A stretch of 64,000 nucleotides of DNA from Phycicoccus endophyticus. GTDB lineage: Bacteria; Actinomycetota; Actinomycetes; Actinomycetales; Dermatophilaceae. The notes under the pieces were generated by a model, which saw only the letters and a program-made list of their open reading frames with translations, did no database searches and had not been told where the DNA came from. The stretch is taken from contig NZ_JAANCN010000009.1 of the NCBI RefSeq assembly GCF_011326735.1, positions 62,001 to 126,000 of the forward strand, read 5' to 3'. Below are positions 45,477 through 56,032 of this stretch, piece after piece. The stretch's first letter is position 1. Each line of letters begins with the position of its first letter. The position numbers and the translations under genes were made by a program.

Positions 45477-46753
45477 TCGGCCGCAGCCTCGGCCGGTGCG
45501 GTGGCGGACAGGTCGAGCCGCAGTGAGCGGACCGAGCGGGTGAGCATGGGCGCGGCCGACAGCGCGATCCCGACCCCGCCGAGGAGCACCCCGACCCGGG
45601 TGCCGAGGGTCTCGCCGACGAGGCCGCCGAGGGCCGAGCCGAGTGGGATGGACCCGTACATCACCTGCGTGTACGCCCCCGCCGAGCGGGAGAGCTGGGT
45701 GGGCGGGATGAGCGTCTGGCGGAGGGTCAGGGAGTAGACGTTCGCGTTGCCGAGCCCGGCGCCGGAGACCAGCATGACCAGGCCGAGGGCGACGGCGAGG
45801 GCCACGCCGTGCAGCGGCCACCCGGCGACGAGCACGGGCACACCGCAGCTGAGGACGAGCGAGGCCGCGAAGGCGCGGCCGAAGCCGAGCCGGTCGGCGA
45901 GGCGCAGGGCGCTCAGGGTGCCGACGAGGCCCCCCACGCCCGCCATCGCCAGGGCCAGGCCGTACGCGCTCGCGGGCACGTCCTGGTCCTGGACCGCCCA
46001 GAGGACCAGGTTGATGAGGAAGACCTCCTCGGCGAGGTTGTACGCGGCCGCGTGCACGGTGAGGGCGCGCAGGTGCCGGTCCCGGAAGAGGATCCGCAGG
46101 CCGGTGGTCACCCGCACGCGCTCCTCGCCCGCCCCCTCCCCGGGGTCCTCCGCCCGCGCCGGGGGACGGGCGGGGCGTCCCATCGCGACCCCCAGCGCCG
46201 AGGCGAGGTAGCTCAGGGCGTCCACGGCCATGGCGGCCGCCGGGCCGAGGGCGCCCACGAGCAGGCCGGCGAGCCCCGGGCCGGCGACCTCGGTGACCGT
46301 GCGCGAGCCCTGGACCGCCCGGTTGGCCGCCGCGAGGTCGCGGCGCTCGACGAGCGAGGGCACGTAGGCGAACGCGCTGACGCCGAAGACGAGCGCGGCG
46401 GTGCCGGCGAGGAAGGCGATGACGGCGAGCAGCGGGACCGTGAGCCACCCGGTGGCGGCGGCGAGCGGCACGAGCGCGAGCAGGACGGCCTGGGCGAGGT
46501 CGGCGGGAACCATCGTCTGCCGGCCCTGGCGGCCCTCGAGCAGGTGCCCGGCGACGAGCGAGAAGAGCAGGTAGGGGAGCATCGCGGCGGTCGCGACGGC
46601 GCCGACGTCCGCGGGGGAGCCGTCGAGGGCGAGGGCCGTGACGAGCGGGAGGGCCAGGACCGTCACCTGGCTGCCGGCGCTGGAGATGCTCTGCCCGAGC
46701 CAGTACCACCGGAAGCTGCGGTGGGTGCGGACGAGGGCGACGCTCGGGTCCAT
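45473..46753 (-). CDS. MFS transporter regulated with a CGNR protein
   Basis: The 426-residue protein has twelve hydrophobic segments, a FRWYWLGQSISSAGSQVTVLALP start typical of EntS-like exporters (read in pieces), and VPADLAQAVLLALVPL. The substrate is unknown. It is divergent from a CGNR zinc-finger regulator; two operators of identical format lie in the 96 bp between them, one of them only 6 bp before this start codon, so a bound regulator would block its transcription. Overlaps the SPOUT gene stop by 4 bp. Confidence 0.87.
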   Translation of the reverse strand: MDPSVALVRTHRSFRWYWLGQSISSAGSQVTVLALPLVTALALDGSPADVGAVATAAMLPYLLFSLVAGHLLEGRQGRQTMVPADLAQAVLLALVPLAAATGWLTVPLLAVIAFLAGTAALVFGVSAFAYVPSLVERRDLAAANRAVQGSRTVTEVAGPGLAGLLVGALGPAAAMAVDALSYLASALGVAMGRPARPPARAEDPGEGAGEERVRVTTGLRILFRDRHLRALTVHAAAYNLAEEVFLINLVLWAVQDQDVPASAYGLALAMAGVGGLVGTLSALRLADRLGFGRAFAASLVLSCGVPVLVAGWPLHGVALAVALGLVMLVSGAGLGNANVYSLTLRQTLIPPTQLSRSAGAYTQVMYGSIPLGSALGGLVGETLGTRVGVLLGGVGIALSAAPMLTRSVRSLRLDLSATAPAEAAAD

Positions 46754-46758
46754 CTCGG

Positions 46759-46840
46759 GCCACTCTCATGGGTACTAGAACGATTACCCATGAGAGTGGC
46801 ACGGGGTATGCTCATGGTCAACAGGGCATACACCCATGAG
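46759..46840. promoter_or_regulatory. Two matched operators CTCATGG-N16-CCATGAG between MFS and CGNR genes
   Basis: Site 1 has CTCATGG at 46765-46771 and CCATGAG at 46788-46794, set in a perfect 16-bp inverted repeat (46759-46774 and 46785-46800). Site 2 has CTCATGG at 46811-46817 and CCATGAG at 46834-46840. The spacing is 16 bp in both, and the sites are 46 bp apart. A promoter TTACCC (46784-46789), 17 bp, TATGCT (46807-46812) for the CGNR gene overlaps both. Likely bound by the CGNR regulator; not proven. Confidence 0.8.
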
Positions 46841-46849
46841 GTAGGAGTC

Positions 46850-47452
46850 ATGGCTCGCGCGACGTTCGGACAGGTGACCGGGGACCCCGGCCTCGAGCTG
46901 CTCAACACCGTCAGCTGGCGCCTGCGCGGCCCGGGCCGTGAGGAGCTCCTCGGCGACTCCGCCCGGGTGCTCGACTGGGCGCTCCAGACCGGCTTCCTCG
47001 ACGAGACCGAGCACGCCCGGCTCGCGGCGACGCTCGCCGGCGACGCCGCCGCGGCCGAGGCCCTCGTGGCCGACGCCCGCGGGCTGCGGGAGGACGCCTA
47101 CGCGATGCTCGTCGAGGGCGACGCCGCCGCAGCCGAGCGTGTCGCGTCCCGCTACCGGGTGGCCCTGGGCCGCGCCCGCCTCGAGGAGGGCGGGCCGGAG
47201 CAGGGTGGCCGGTGGCGGTGGGTCGACTCCGCCGTCGCGGCGACCACGCCGGTGGACCGCGCGGTGCGCGCCGTGCTCGACCTCGCCGGCAGCGACCGGC
47301 TGCGCCTGCTGCACCAGTGCGAGGACGACGAGTGCGGCTGGGTCTACCTGGACACCAGCCCGCGGCACAACCGGCGCTGGTGCTCGGCCTCGGACTGCGG
47401 CGACCGCAACCGCGCCCGCGCCTACTACCGGCGCCACCGGGTCGCGGAATAG
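46850..47452 (+). CDS. CGNR zinc-finger transcriptional regulator (ABATE domain)
   Basis: The 200-residue protein has an N-terminal stress-sensing ABATE-type domain starting FGQVTGDPGLELLNTVSWRL and a C-terminal zinc finger: CEDDECGWVYLDTSP, then RHNRRWCSASDCGDRNRA. The name-giving CGNR reads CGDR here, a single change in an otherwise normal finger. Members are small transcription factors of mostly unknown ligands. It is divergent from the MFS gene and probably autoregulates via the two operators. ATG 46850 sits right after a TAGGAG, closer than usual; no better in-frame start is seen. Confidence 0.88.
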   Translation: MARATFGQVTGDPGLELLNTVSWRLRGPGREELLGDSARVLDWALQTGFLDETEHARLAATLAGDAAAAEALVADARGLREDAYAMLVEGDAAAAERVASRYRVALGRARLEEGGPEQGGRWRWVDSAVAATTPVDRAVRAVLDLAGSDRLRLLHQCEDDECGWVYLDTSPRHNRRWCSASDCGDRNRARAYYRRHRVAE

Positions 47453-47480
47453 CCGGCTGCGCGCCGCCGCTGCACCGGGG

Positions 47481-48551
47481 GTGAGCGCCACCCCGAGCCG
47501 GCCCCCGGCCCCCGCCCTGTCCGTCCTCGACCTCGTGCCGGTCCGCAGCGACCAGGGCAGCACGCAGGCCCTGCGGGCCACCGAGGCCCTGGCCGCGACC
47601 GCCGACGCCCTGGGCTACCGGCGCTACTGGCTCGCCGAGCACCACAACATGCCCTCGGTCGCGGCGACGAACCCTCCGGTGCTCGCCGCGATGGTCGCCG
47701 GGGCCACCGAGCGCATCCGGGTCGGCTCCGGGGGTGTCATGCTGCCCAACCACGCCCCGCTCGTGGTCGCCGAGCAGTTCGCCCTCCTCGAGGCCGCCTT
47801 CCCCGGGCGCATCGACCTCGGCATCGGCCGCGCGCCTGGCACCGACCCGGTGACCTCGTGGGCCCTGCGCAGCGGCGGTGGTGGGGTCGAGGCCGACGCC
47901 GTCGAGCGCTTCCCCGACCACGTCGACGCCGTCCTGGCGATGATGTCCCCGCAGGGGGTGCCGCTCCGGCTCGCCGAGGGCGAGCACGTCCTGCGCGCCA
48001 CGCCGCGGGCCACGTCGGTGCCTACGGTGTGGCTGCTCGGGTCCTCGGACTACTCGGCCCGGCTCGCGGCCTCGCGCGGGCTGCCCTACGTCTTCGCCCA
48101 CCACTTCTCCGGGCGCGGGACGGCGCAGGCCCTCGCGCTCTACCGCGAGACCTACCGGCCCTCCCCCGAGCACCCGCTGCCACGTACCTTCCTCACGGTC
48201 AACGCCGTGGTCGCGCCGACGGCCGAGGAGGCGCGGGCACTGGCGCTGCCGAACCTGCACGCCATGGTGGCGTTGCGGACCGGCCAGCCGCTGCGCGCCC
48301 AGCCGCTCGTGGAGGAGGCCGAGGCGGCGCCCCTGGCCCCGCAGCACGAGGCGCTCGCCCAGGAGATGCTCGGCCGCTGGGTGGTGGGGGCCCCGGAGGA
48401 GGCCGCGCGCACCATCGCCCGGCTGGCCGACACCTTCGGTGTCGAGGAGGTCATGGTCCACCCGGTCGCCGGTGCCACCGCGGGCACCCCGGCCGACCGG
48501 GCCCCGGCGCGGGAGGAGACCCTGCGCCTGCTCGCCGAGGCCCTGCGCTGA
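47481..48551 (+). CDS. LLM class flavin-dependent oxidoreductase (MsnO8-like)
   Basis: The 356-residue luciferase-like TIM-barrel protein has LDLVPVRSDQGSTQALRAT near the start, YWLAEHHNMPSVAATNPPVL, the flavin segment VGSGGVMLPNHAPLVVAEQF and DLGIGRAPGTDP. These match the TIGR03558/MsnO8 group of alkanal monooxygenase-like proteins. It probably uses FMNH2 and oxygen; the substrate is unknown. GTG 47481 follows the CGNR gene by 28 bp, so cotranscription is possible. Confidence 0.85.
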   Translation: MSATPSRPPAPALSVLDLVPVRSDQGSTQALRATEALAATADALGYRRYWLAEHHNMPSVAATNPPVLAAMVAGATERIRVGSGGVMLPNHAPLVVAEQFALLEAAFPGRIDLGIGRAPGTDPVTSWALRSGGGGVEADAVERFPDHVDAVLAMMSPQGVPLRLAEGEHVLRATPRATSVPTVWLLGSSDYSARLAASRGLPYVFAHHFSGRGTAQALALYRETYRPSPEHPLPRTFLTVNAVVAPTAEEARALALPNLHAMVALRTGQPLRAQPLVEEAEAAPLAPQHEALAQEMLGRWVVGAPEEAARTIARLADTFGVEEVMVHPVAGATAGTPADRAPAREETLRLLAEALR

Positions 48552-48921
48552 CCGGTCCCGCAGCGGCTCGCGCCCGCCCTGTCACCGTTGTCACATCCGT
48601 CGCGTCCGTCACTGATTCCGGTGTCGACAACGTTGTCGAGACGCGAACTCCTAGGCACCGGGCGGCTGGCCCCCACATGATGAGCACTGATCAGGCACGG
48701 GCAGCGACGGCAGCGCGTGACCCTGAGGGCAGCCGGTCCACGGACCACAGGCTGGGCGACTCCCCACGGTGCAGGGGCCTGGGCGGCCGCCGGACGGGGC
48801 GGTGCGCTGCACCGCCCCGTTCCCGTCCCCCGCGGCCGGCACCGAGGCCGCCGCACGGCCCGAGGGCGATGGTGGAAAGATCGGTGGCGTAGGGCCACCA
48901 CCACGTCACGAGGAGAACACC
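48552..48921 (+). promoter_or_regulatory. Long fba leader/intergenic region with a 16-bp palindrome and a hairpin
   Basis: These 370 bp hold no convincing gene. TCGACAACGTTGTCGA at 48624-48639 is a perfect 16-bp palindrome, the style of a repressor operator. At 48794-48805 and 48809-48820 a 12-bp perfect stem with a 3-nt loop (ACGGGGCGGTGC arm) forms a terminator- or attenuator-like hairpin about 100 nt before the fba start. The bases between are GC-rich and may fold, but no known riboswitch was recognised. Confidence 0.5.
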
Positions 48922-49950
48922 GTGCCCATCGCAACGCCCGAGGTCTACGCCGACATGCTCGACCGGGCCAAGAACGGCTCCTTCGCCTACCCCGCCATCA
49001 ACATCACCTCGAGCCAGACGGTGACCGCGGCCATCCGCGGGTTCGCCGAGGCCGGCTCGGACGGCATCATCCAGGTCTCGACCGGCGGTGCGGAGTACGC
49101 CTCCGGGTCCACCGTCAAGGACATGGTCACCGGCTCGATCGCGCTGGCCGCGTACGCGGAGGAGGTCGCGAAGAACTACCCGGTGAACATCGCCCTCCAC
49201 ACCGACCACTGCCCCAAGAACAAGCTCGACGGCTTCGTGCGCCCGCTGCTCGCGGCCTCGGCCGAGCGGGTCAAGGCCGGCGGGCTGCCGATCTTCCAGA
49301 GCCACATGTGGGACGGCTCCGCGGTGCCGCTCGAGGAGAACCTCGTCATCGCCGAGGAGCTCCTCGCCCGCTGCCGTGAGGCCCGCGTCATCCTCGAGAT
49401 CGAGGTCGGGGTCGTCGGTGGCGAGGAGGACGGCGTCGCCAACGCGATCAACGACAAGCTCTACTCGACCCCCGAGGACGCCATCGCCACCGCGAAGGCG
49501 CTCGGGACCGGTGAGAACGGCTACTACATGACGGCGCTCACCTTCGGCAACGTCCACGGGGTCTACAAGCCGGGCAACGTCAAGCTGCGCCCGGACGTGC
49601 TCAAGGCGGCGCAGGACGCCGTGCACCGCGAGTTCGGCACCGCCGACGACAAGCCCTTCCACCTCGTCTTCCACGGCGGCTCCGGCTCGCTGCCCGAGGA
49701 GATCGCCGCCGCCGTCGACTACGGCGTCGTGAAGATGAACGTCGACACCGACACCCAGTACGCCTTCACCCGCCCGGTCGCCGACTGGATGTACCGGCAC
49801 TACGACGGCGTGCTCAAGGTCGACGGCGAGGTCGGCAACAAGAAGCAGTACGACCCCCGCGCGTGGGGCAAGGAGGCCGAGGGCGGGATGGCGGCCCGCG
49901 TCGTCGAGGCCTGCGAGAACCTCCGCTCCGCCGGCACCCACCAGGGCTGA
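48922..49950 (+). CDS. fba: Class II fructose-bisphosphate aldolase
   Basis: The 342-residue zinc aldolase interconverts fructose 1,6-bisphosphate with glyceraldehyde 3-phosphate and dihydroxyacetone phosphate. Zinc ligands are in NIALHTDHCPKNK and GNVHGVY, with the phosphate loop FHGGSGS and LEIEVGVVGGEEDG also clear. It follows the actinobacterial form. GTG 48922 follows AGGAG 6 nt upstream, inside AGGAGAACACC. The gene has a 370-bp upstream region with a palindrome and a hairpin, and a long palindrome follows it. DUF3151 next is the usual neighbour in actinobacteria. Confidence 0.97.
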   Translation: MPIATPEVYADMLDRAKNGSFAYPAINITSSQTVTAAIRGFAEAGSDGIIQVSTGGAEYASGSTVKDMVTGSIALAAYAEEVAKNYPVNIALHTDHCPKNKLDGFVRPLLAASAERVKAGGLPIFQSHMWDGSAVPLEENLVIAEELLARCREARVILEIEVGVVGGEEDGVANAINDKLYSTPEDAIATAKALGTGENGYYMTALTFGNVHGVYKPGNVKLRPDVLKAAQDAVHREFGTADDKPFHLVFHGGSGSLPEEIAAAVDYGVVKMNVDTDTQYAFTRPVADWMYRHYDGVLKVDGEVGNKKQYDPRAWGKEAEGGMAARVVEACENLRSAGTHQG

Positions 49951-49979
49951 CCCGCGCCACCGTCCCGAGGCCCCACGCC

Positions 49980-50041
49980 CTCGAGTGAACAGGACCCGCC
50001 GCCCGCGCACCGTCGCCGGCGGCGTGTCCTGTTCACTCGAG
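49980..50041. terminator. Long palindrome with CTCGAGTG ends, probable fba terminator
   Basis: Arms 49980-49995 (CTCGAGTGAACAGGAC) and 50026-50041 are perfect 16-bp reverse complements; inside, CGCCGCC and GGCGGCG can pair further. It starts 30 bp after the fba stop, on the same side as the next gene's promoter (TAGCGT 50059-50064). The CTCGAGTG outer bases match the hairpin at 1213-1262, so a terminator or a dispersed repeat are both possible. Confidence 0.65.
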
Positions 50042-50071
50042 AGGGGCAGCGGGCGGGCTAGCGTGGCCGGC

Positions 50072-50479
50072 ATGACGACGAACGACCTACTCGGCATCCC
50101 GCCCACCCACCTGCCCGAGGACCCGTGCGCCACGGCGCTGCAGGACGGGCTCGCCCCGGACGCGGCGGCCGCGAGGTACCCCGCGTCCTCGCTGGCCTGG
50201 GCGGTCCTCGCCGAGCAGGCCCTGGCGGCCGGTCGAGCGGTCGAGGCGTACGCGTTCGCCCGGACGGGCTACCACCGAGGGCTCGACGCGCTGCGCCGCA
50301 ACGGCTGGCGCGGCCAGGGACCGGTGCCCTGGGAGCACGAGCCGAACCGCGGCTTCCTGCGCGCCCTCGCCGCCTTAGCCCGTGCGGCGGGCGAGATCGC
50401 CGAGGAGGAGGAGCGCCGCCGCTGCGCCGAGCTCCTGCGAGCCTCGAGCGCGACCGCCGCGCGCGCGCTCGGCCTCTGA
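50072..50479 (+). CDS. DUF3151 family protein
   Basis: The 135-residue soluble protein matches DUF3151, an actinobacterial family usually next to fructose-bisphosphate aldolase. It is helical, with SSLAWAVLAEQALAAG and AYAFARTGYHRGLDALRRNGWRG near the middle, the most conserved part. Function is unknown. ATG 50072 lies exactly 7 nt after TAGCGT, a leaderless start. Synteny with fba suggests a link to central carbon metabolism, but nothing in the sequence shows a catalytic site. Confidence 0.85.
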   Translation: MTTNDLLGIPPTHLPEDPCATALQDGLAPDAAAARYPASSLAWAVLAEQALAAGRAVEAYAFARTGYHRGLDALRRNGWRGQGPVPWEHEPNRGFLRALAALARAAGEIAEEEERRRCAELLRASSATAARALGL

Positions 50480-50496
50480 GCCCGCGGGACCCGCAG

Positions 50497-52705
<2,209 letters not shown>

Positions 52706-52714
52706 TCCTGCACT

Positions 52715-52860
52715 TTCTCTCCGGTTGCCGGAAGCTTCAGCGACCGGCCTCGTGCAAGCGGCAGCCGAGTGAACGTTCTCTCCGGCTGCCGGAAGCTTCA
52801 GCGACCGGCCTCGTGCAAGCGGCAGCCGAGTGAACGTTCTCTCCGGTTGCCGGAACCTTC
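52715..52860. repeat. 61-bp tandem repeat, two full copies plus a partial third
   Basis: Copies 52715-52775 and 52776-52836 differ at one base (CCGGTTGCCGG versus CCGGCTGCCGG); a third begins at 52837 and breaks off near 52855. Each copy holds the palindromes GAAGCTTC and, at the junction, GAACGTTC, and can pair CGGCTGCCG with CGGCAGCCG. It lies between convergent purA and the helicase gene. CGAGTGAAC inside it also occurs in the palindrome at 49980. Confidence 0.9.
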
Positions 52861-52868
52861 GGGGGGCC

Positions 52869-55079
52869 TCAGGCGGGGCGCAGGACGTGCATCCGGTGTG
52901 CTGCCCGGGTGAGCACGACGTAGAGCACCCGCACGCCGCCCGGTGACTCCTCGGTGATCGCGTCGGGGTCGACGACGACCGTGGCGTCCCACTCCAGCCC
53001 CTTGGTCGAGAGCGGGTCGACGACCTGCACCCGGCCCTCGCCGGCCCCGTCGAGCGCGCCGAGCCGGTCCGCCCACCGGCGGGGCGTGACGACGGCCACC
53101 GAGCCGTCGACCTCCTCGAGCACGGTCTCGACGGCGTCGGCGGCGGCGGCCACGAGCGAGCCGTCGACCGCGACGTCGACGGGCCGGACCCCGGTCTCGC
53201 GCACCGCCTCCGGGATGTCGGCGTCCGGCACCAGGGGGAGGACGACCTCGCGGGCGTGGTCGAAGATCTCCCGCGCGTTGCGGTAGTTGGTGTCCATGTG
53301 GAACGTGCGGCGCTCGAGGCCGGTGAAGGCCTCCTCGCGAGCGCGCGCGGCCTCTGCGGTGTCGGGCCAGGAGGACTGCGCCGCGTCCCCGACGACGGTC
53401 CACGAGGCCGTCCGGCCCCGCCGGGCGACCATCCGCCACTGCATCGGCGAGAGGTCCTGGGCCTCGTCGACGAGCACGTGGGCGTACCCCGAGGCCCGTT
53501 CGAGCCGCCCGGCGAGCAGCCGCTCGCGCGCGTCGGCCGGGGTGACCACCGCGCCCGAGCCGGGCCGGCCCGGGCCACCGGAGCCGGCGCGGACGTCCTG
53601 GACCCCGTAGGCGGTGAGGTCGTCGAGCTCCTCGATGTCGTAGAAACCCGCGTCCTCCTCCACCGCCTCGGGGACCGGCCCGAGCCGCGCCAGCAGGTCG
53701 TCGGCGAGCGCGACGTCGGCGACCGACCACTGCCCGGTCTCGAGCGCTTCGCGGTAGGACCAGGCCAGGGCCGCGGCCTCCTCCTGGTCGAGAACGCCGC
53801 GCGAGAGCCCGTAGGCCTCGTCGGTGTCGGCGAGCGCGAGGAGCAGCTCGCGCGGGTCGACCGGCCGCCACCACGACGCGAGGAACTCGTCCACGTCGCG
53901 AGAGGAGTCGAAGGCGTCGAGGAAGTCCGAGCGCTCCCCCTGGCGCACCGAGCGCCAGGCGGCCTCGGCGAGCGCCGCGCGGGCCGCGTCCGCGGCGAGG
54001 TTGTGCTGGTGGCCGCGCAGCACCTCGGCGCGCACCCGCCGCAGGGCCTCCTCCTCGAGGCGGACGGCGTGCCCGGCGACGAAGGCACGCAGGACCCGGG
54101 GGGCACCGAGCGGGGGACGGGCCACGAGCCGGGCGAGCAGCCGCCGGACCCGCAGGGAGCCCTTGACCTCGGCGACCTCGGGGGTGTCCAGGCGCAGCGC
54201 GGTGACGCCGTCGACGACGTCGCCGAGGGCGCGCAGCGCGACCGACTCCTCGCCGAGCGAGGGCAGCACCCGCTCGATGTAGGCCGTGTACGCCGCCGAG
54301 GGCCCGATGACGAGGATGCCACCGTGCTCGAAGCGTCGGCGCTCGGCGTAGAGCAGGTAGGCCGCACGGTGCAGCGCGACGACGGTCTTGCCCGTGCCGG
54401 GGCCTCCGGTGATCTCGGTGACGCCGCGCGCGGGAGCCCGGATGGCCTCGTCCTGGTGGCGCTGGATGGTCGCGACGATGTCGCGCATCTGGCGTCCCCG
54501 GCTGCGGGTGAGCGCCGCCATGAGGGCGCCGTCGCCGACGACGACGATGTCCTCGGGCGCCTCGGGCACCATGAGGTCGTCCTCGACGCCGACGACGCGG
54601 TCCCCGCGGCAGCGCAGCACCCGGCGGCGGACCACGCCCATCGGGTCGACGGGGGTGGCCCGGTAGAACGCGGCGGCGGCCGGCGCGCGCCAGTCGACGA
54701 CCAGCGGCTCGTAGTCGTCGTCGCGGACGCCGAGCCGCCCGATGTGCCGGACCTCCCGCTCGGCGGCGCTCGAGCCCTCCTCGCCGAGGTCGAGGCGGCC
54801 GAAGACGAGGCCCTCGTACTGGGTGTCGATCGCCGCGCGCCGCCGGGCCGCGGCGTGCACGAGGGCGTCCCGCTCGAAGAGGCCGGTCATCTCCTCGTCA
54901 CGGACGTCACCGGTGCGGTCGGTGCGCCCACGGGCCAGGCCGTCGGCCTCGACGTCCCGGGCCCGCAGCGTCGCCTTCTCGAGCTCGGCGTACACCCGGT
55001 CGACGTGCGCCTGCTCGCGGGCGACCTCGCGCTCGACGTCGGCGGAGGTGTCGGGCTGGCCCCGGTGGTGGGTCGTCAC
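52869..55079 (-). CDS. HelD/HelR-type UvrD-like helicase, RNA-polymerase associated
   Basis: The 736-residue superfamily I ATPase begins with a long coiled coil (REVAREQAHVDRVYAELEKATLRAR, read in pieces) that in HelD inserts into RNA polymerase. Walker A GGPGTGKT is near 222-229, VLVDEAQDLSPMQW is motif II, and NYRNAREIF and LSTKGLEWD follow. HelD recycles stalled RNA polymerase; the HelR subgroup gives rifampicin tolerance. The rifamycin-associated promoter element was not found upstream, so the drug role is open. GTG 55079 has an AGGAG about 11 nt upstream. It converges on the repeat after purA. Confidence 0.93.
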   Translation of the reverse strand: MTTHHRGQPDTSADVEREVAREQAHVDRVYAELEKATLRARDVEADGLARGRTDRTGDVRDEEMTGLFERDALVHAAARRRAAIDTQYEGLVFGRLDLGEEGSSAAEREVRHIGRLGVRDDDYEPLVVDWRAPAAAAFYRATPVDPMGVVRRRVLRCRGDRVVGVEDDLMVPEAPEDIVVVGDGALMAALTRSRGRQMRDIVATIQRHQDEAIRAPARGVTEITGGPGTGKTVVALHRAAYLLYAERRRFEHGGILVIGPSAAYTAYIERVLPSLGEESVALRALGDVVDGVTALRLDTPEVAEVKGSLRVRRLLARLVARPPLGAPRVLRAFVAGHAVRLEEEALRRVRAEVLRGHQHNLAADAARAALAEAAWRSVRQGERSDFLDAFDSSRDVDEFLASWWRPVDPRELLLALADTDEAYGLSRGVLDQEEAAALAWSYREALETGQWSVADVALADDLLARLGPVPEAVEEDAGFYDIEELDDLTAYGVQDVRAGSGGPGRPGSGAVVTPADARERLLAGRLERASGYAHVLVDEAQDLSPMQWRMVARRGRTASWTVVGDAAQSSWPDTAEAARAREEAFTGLERRTFHMDTNYRNAREIFDHAREVVLPLVPDADIPEAVRETGVRPVDVAVDGSLVAAAADAVETVLEEVDGSVAVVTPRRWADRLGALDGAGEGRVQVVDPLSTKGLEWDATVVVDPDAITEESPGGVRVLYVVLTRAAHRMHVLRPA

Positions 55080-55300
55080 GAAGCCACGCTCTCCTGTCGT
55101 CTCGGGGGCCGGAACACGGAACTCACCAGTCTAGTCCGCGGCCTCCGGAGGGCCTCGGGACGGGGCGCGCAGCGGGTCACGGCCCGGACACGGGTGCCCC
55201 GCGACCGGTGACGCACCGGGGCCGGGTCTGATAGGAAGGAGAGCCCGGCCGCGCTTGCGCGCACGGTGTGGTCGGTCCTCGACCCCGACGGAAGGACCCC

Positions 55301-55960
55301 GTGGACGGCATCCTCAGCTGGTTCGACTACATCTCCGGTCGCCCCGACGAGATCCTCGAGGAGACCTGGGCGCACGCCCTCATCGTGCTTACCGCCATCC
55401 TCGCCGCAGCGGTCTTCTCGGTCCTGCTCGGCATCCTCGTCCAGCGCCGGCCCGTCCTGCGGGCAGCGGCCCTGAGCATCACGGGCATCTTCCTGACGAT
55501 CCCCTCGCTCGCGCTCTTCGCGATCTTCATCCCCATCGTCGGCGTCGGCAACCGGCCCGCCATCTACGCGCTCTTCCTGTACTCGTTGCTGCCCATCCTG
55601 CGCAACACGGTGACCGGCCTGGACGCCGTGCCGCCGGCCGTCGTGGAGTCGGCCCGGGGGATGGGCATGGGCCCGCTGCGCCAGCTGCTCCAGGTCCGGC
55701 TGCCGCTCGCCTGGCCGATCATGATGACCGGCATCCGGATCGCGACGCTGATGACCGTCGGCATCGCCGCGATCGCGGTCCTCGTCGGCGGCGACGGTCT
55801 CGGCTCCTACATCCAGGGCGGGCTGACCCGGCTCGGGCTGCCGAACAGCCTGGAGTCGGTGTGGACCGGGACGGTCTTCACCGTCCTGCTCGGGCTCGTC
55901 CTCGACATCGTCCTCGCCGCGGTGCAACGCGCCACGACCTCCAGGGGGCAGCGCATCTAG
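55301..55960 (+). CDS. Osmoprotectant ABC transporter permease (OpuCB/ProW type)
   Basis: The 219-residue membrane protein has about six hydrophobic segments and the binding-protein-dependent permease signature EAAR-like VVESARGMGMGPLRQLLQVRLP. SLALFAIFIPIVGVGNRPAI and GGDGLGSYIQGGL are typical of OpuC-type quaternary-amine transporters. It pairs with the second permease encoded two genes on. GTG 55301 follows GGAAGGA. The preceding 220 bp to the divergent helicase gene hold no recognised element beyond promoter-like sequence. Confidence 0.92.
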   Translation: MDGILSWFDYISGRPDEILEETWAHALIVLTAILAAAVFSVLLGILVQRRPVLRAAALSITGIFLTIPSLALFAIFIPIVGVGNRPAIYALFLYSLLPILRNTVTGLDAVPPAVVESARGMGMGPLRQLLQVRLPLAWPIMMTGIRIATLMTVGIAAIAVLVGGDGLGSYIQGGLTRLGLPNSLESVWTGTVFTVLLGLVLDIVLAAVQRATTSRGQRI

Positions 55961-56032
55961 CCCGCGGGCCGCGGCCCGGCAGCCATCGACGACTCGCACA
56001 CGAGCGCCCTCCGGGGCAGGGAACGAGAAGAC

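Noticed and set aside
48640-48793. Known riboswitch in the fba leader
   Set aside because: No signature of cobalamin, glycine, SAM, c-di-AMP or TPP elements was found; only a hairpin and a palindrome are supported.
52715-52860. Reading the tandem repeat as a CRISPR array
   Set aside because: The units are contiguous with no unique spacers, and no cas gene is present.
55080-55300. Rifamycin-associated element or tRNA upstream of the helicase gene
   Set aside because: Neither the known element nor a tRNA-like fold was seen in this stretch.
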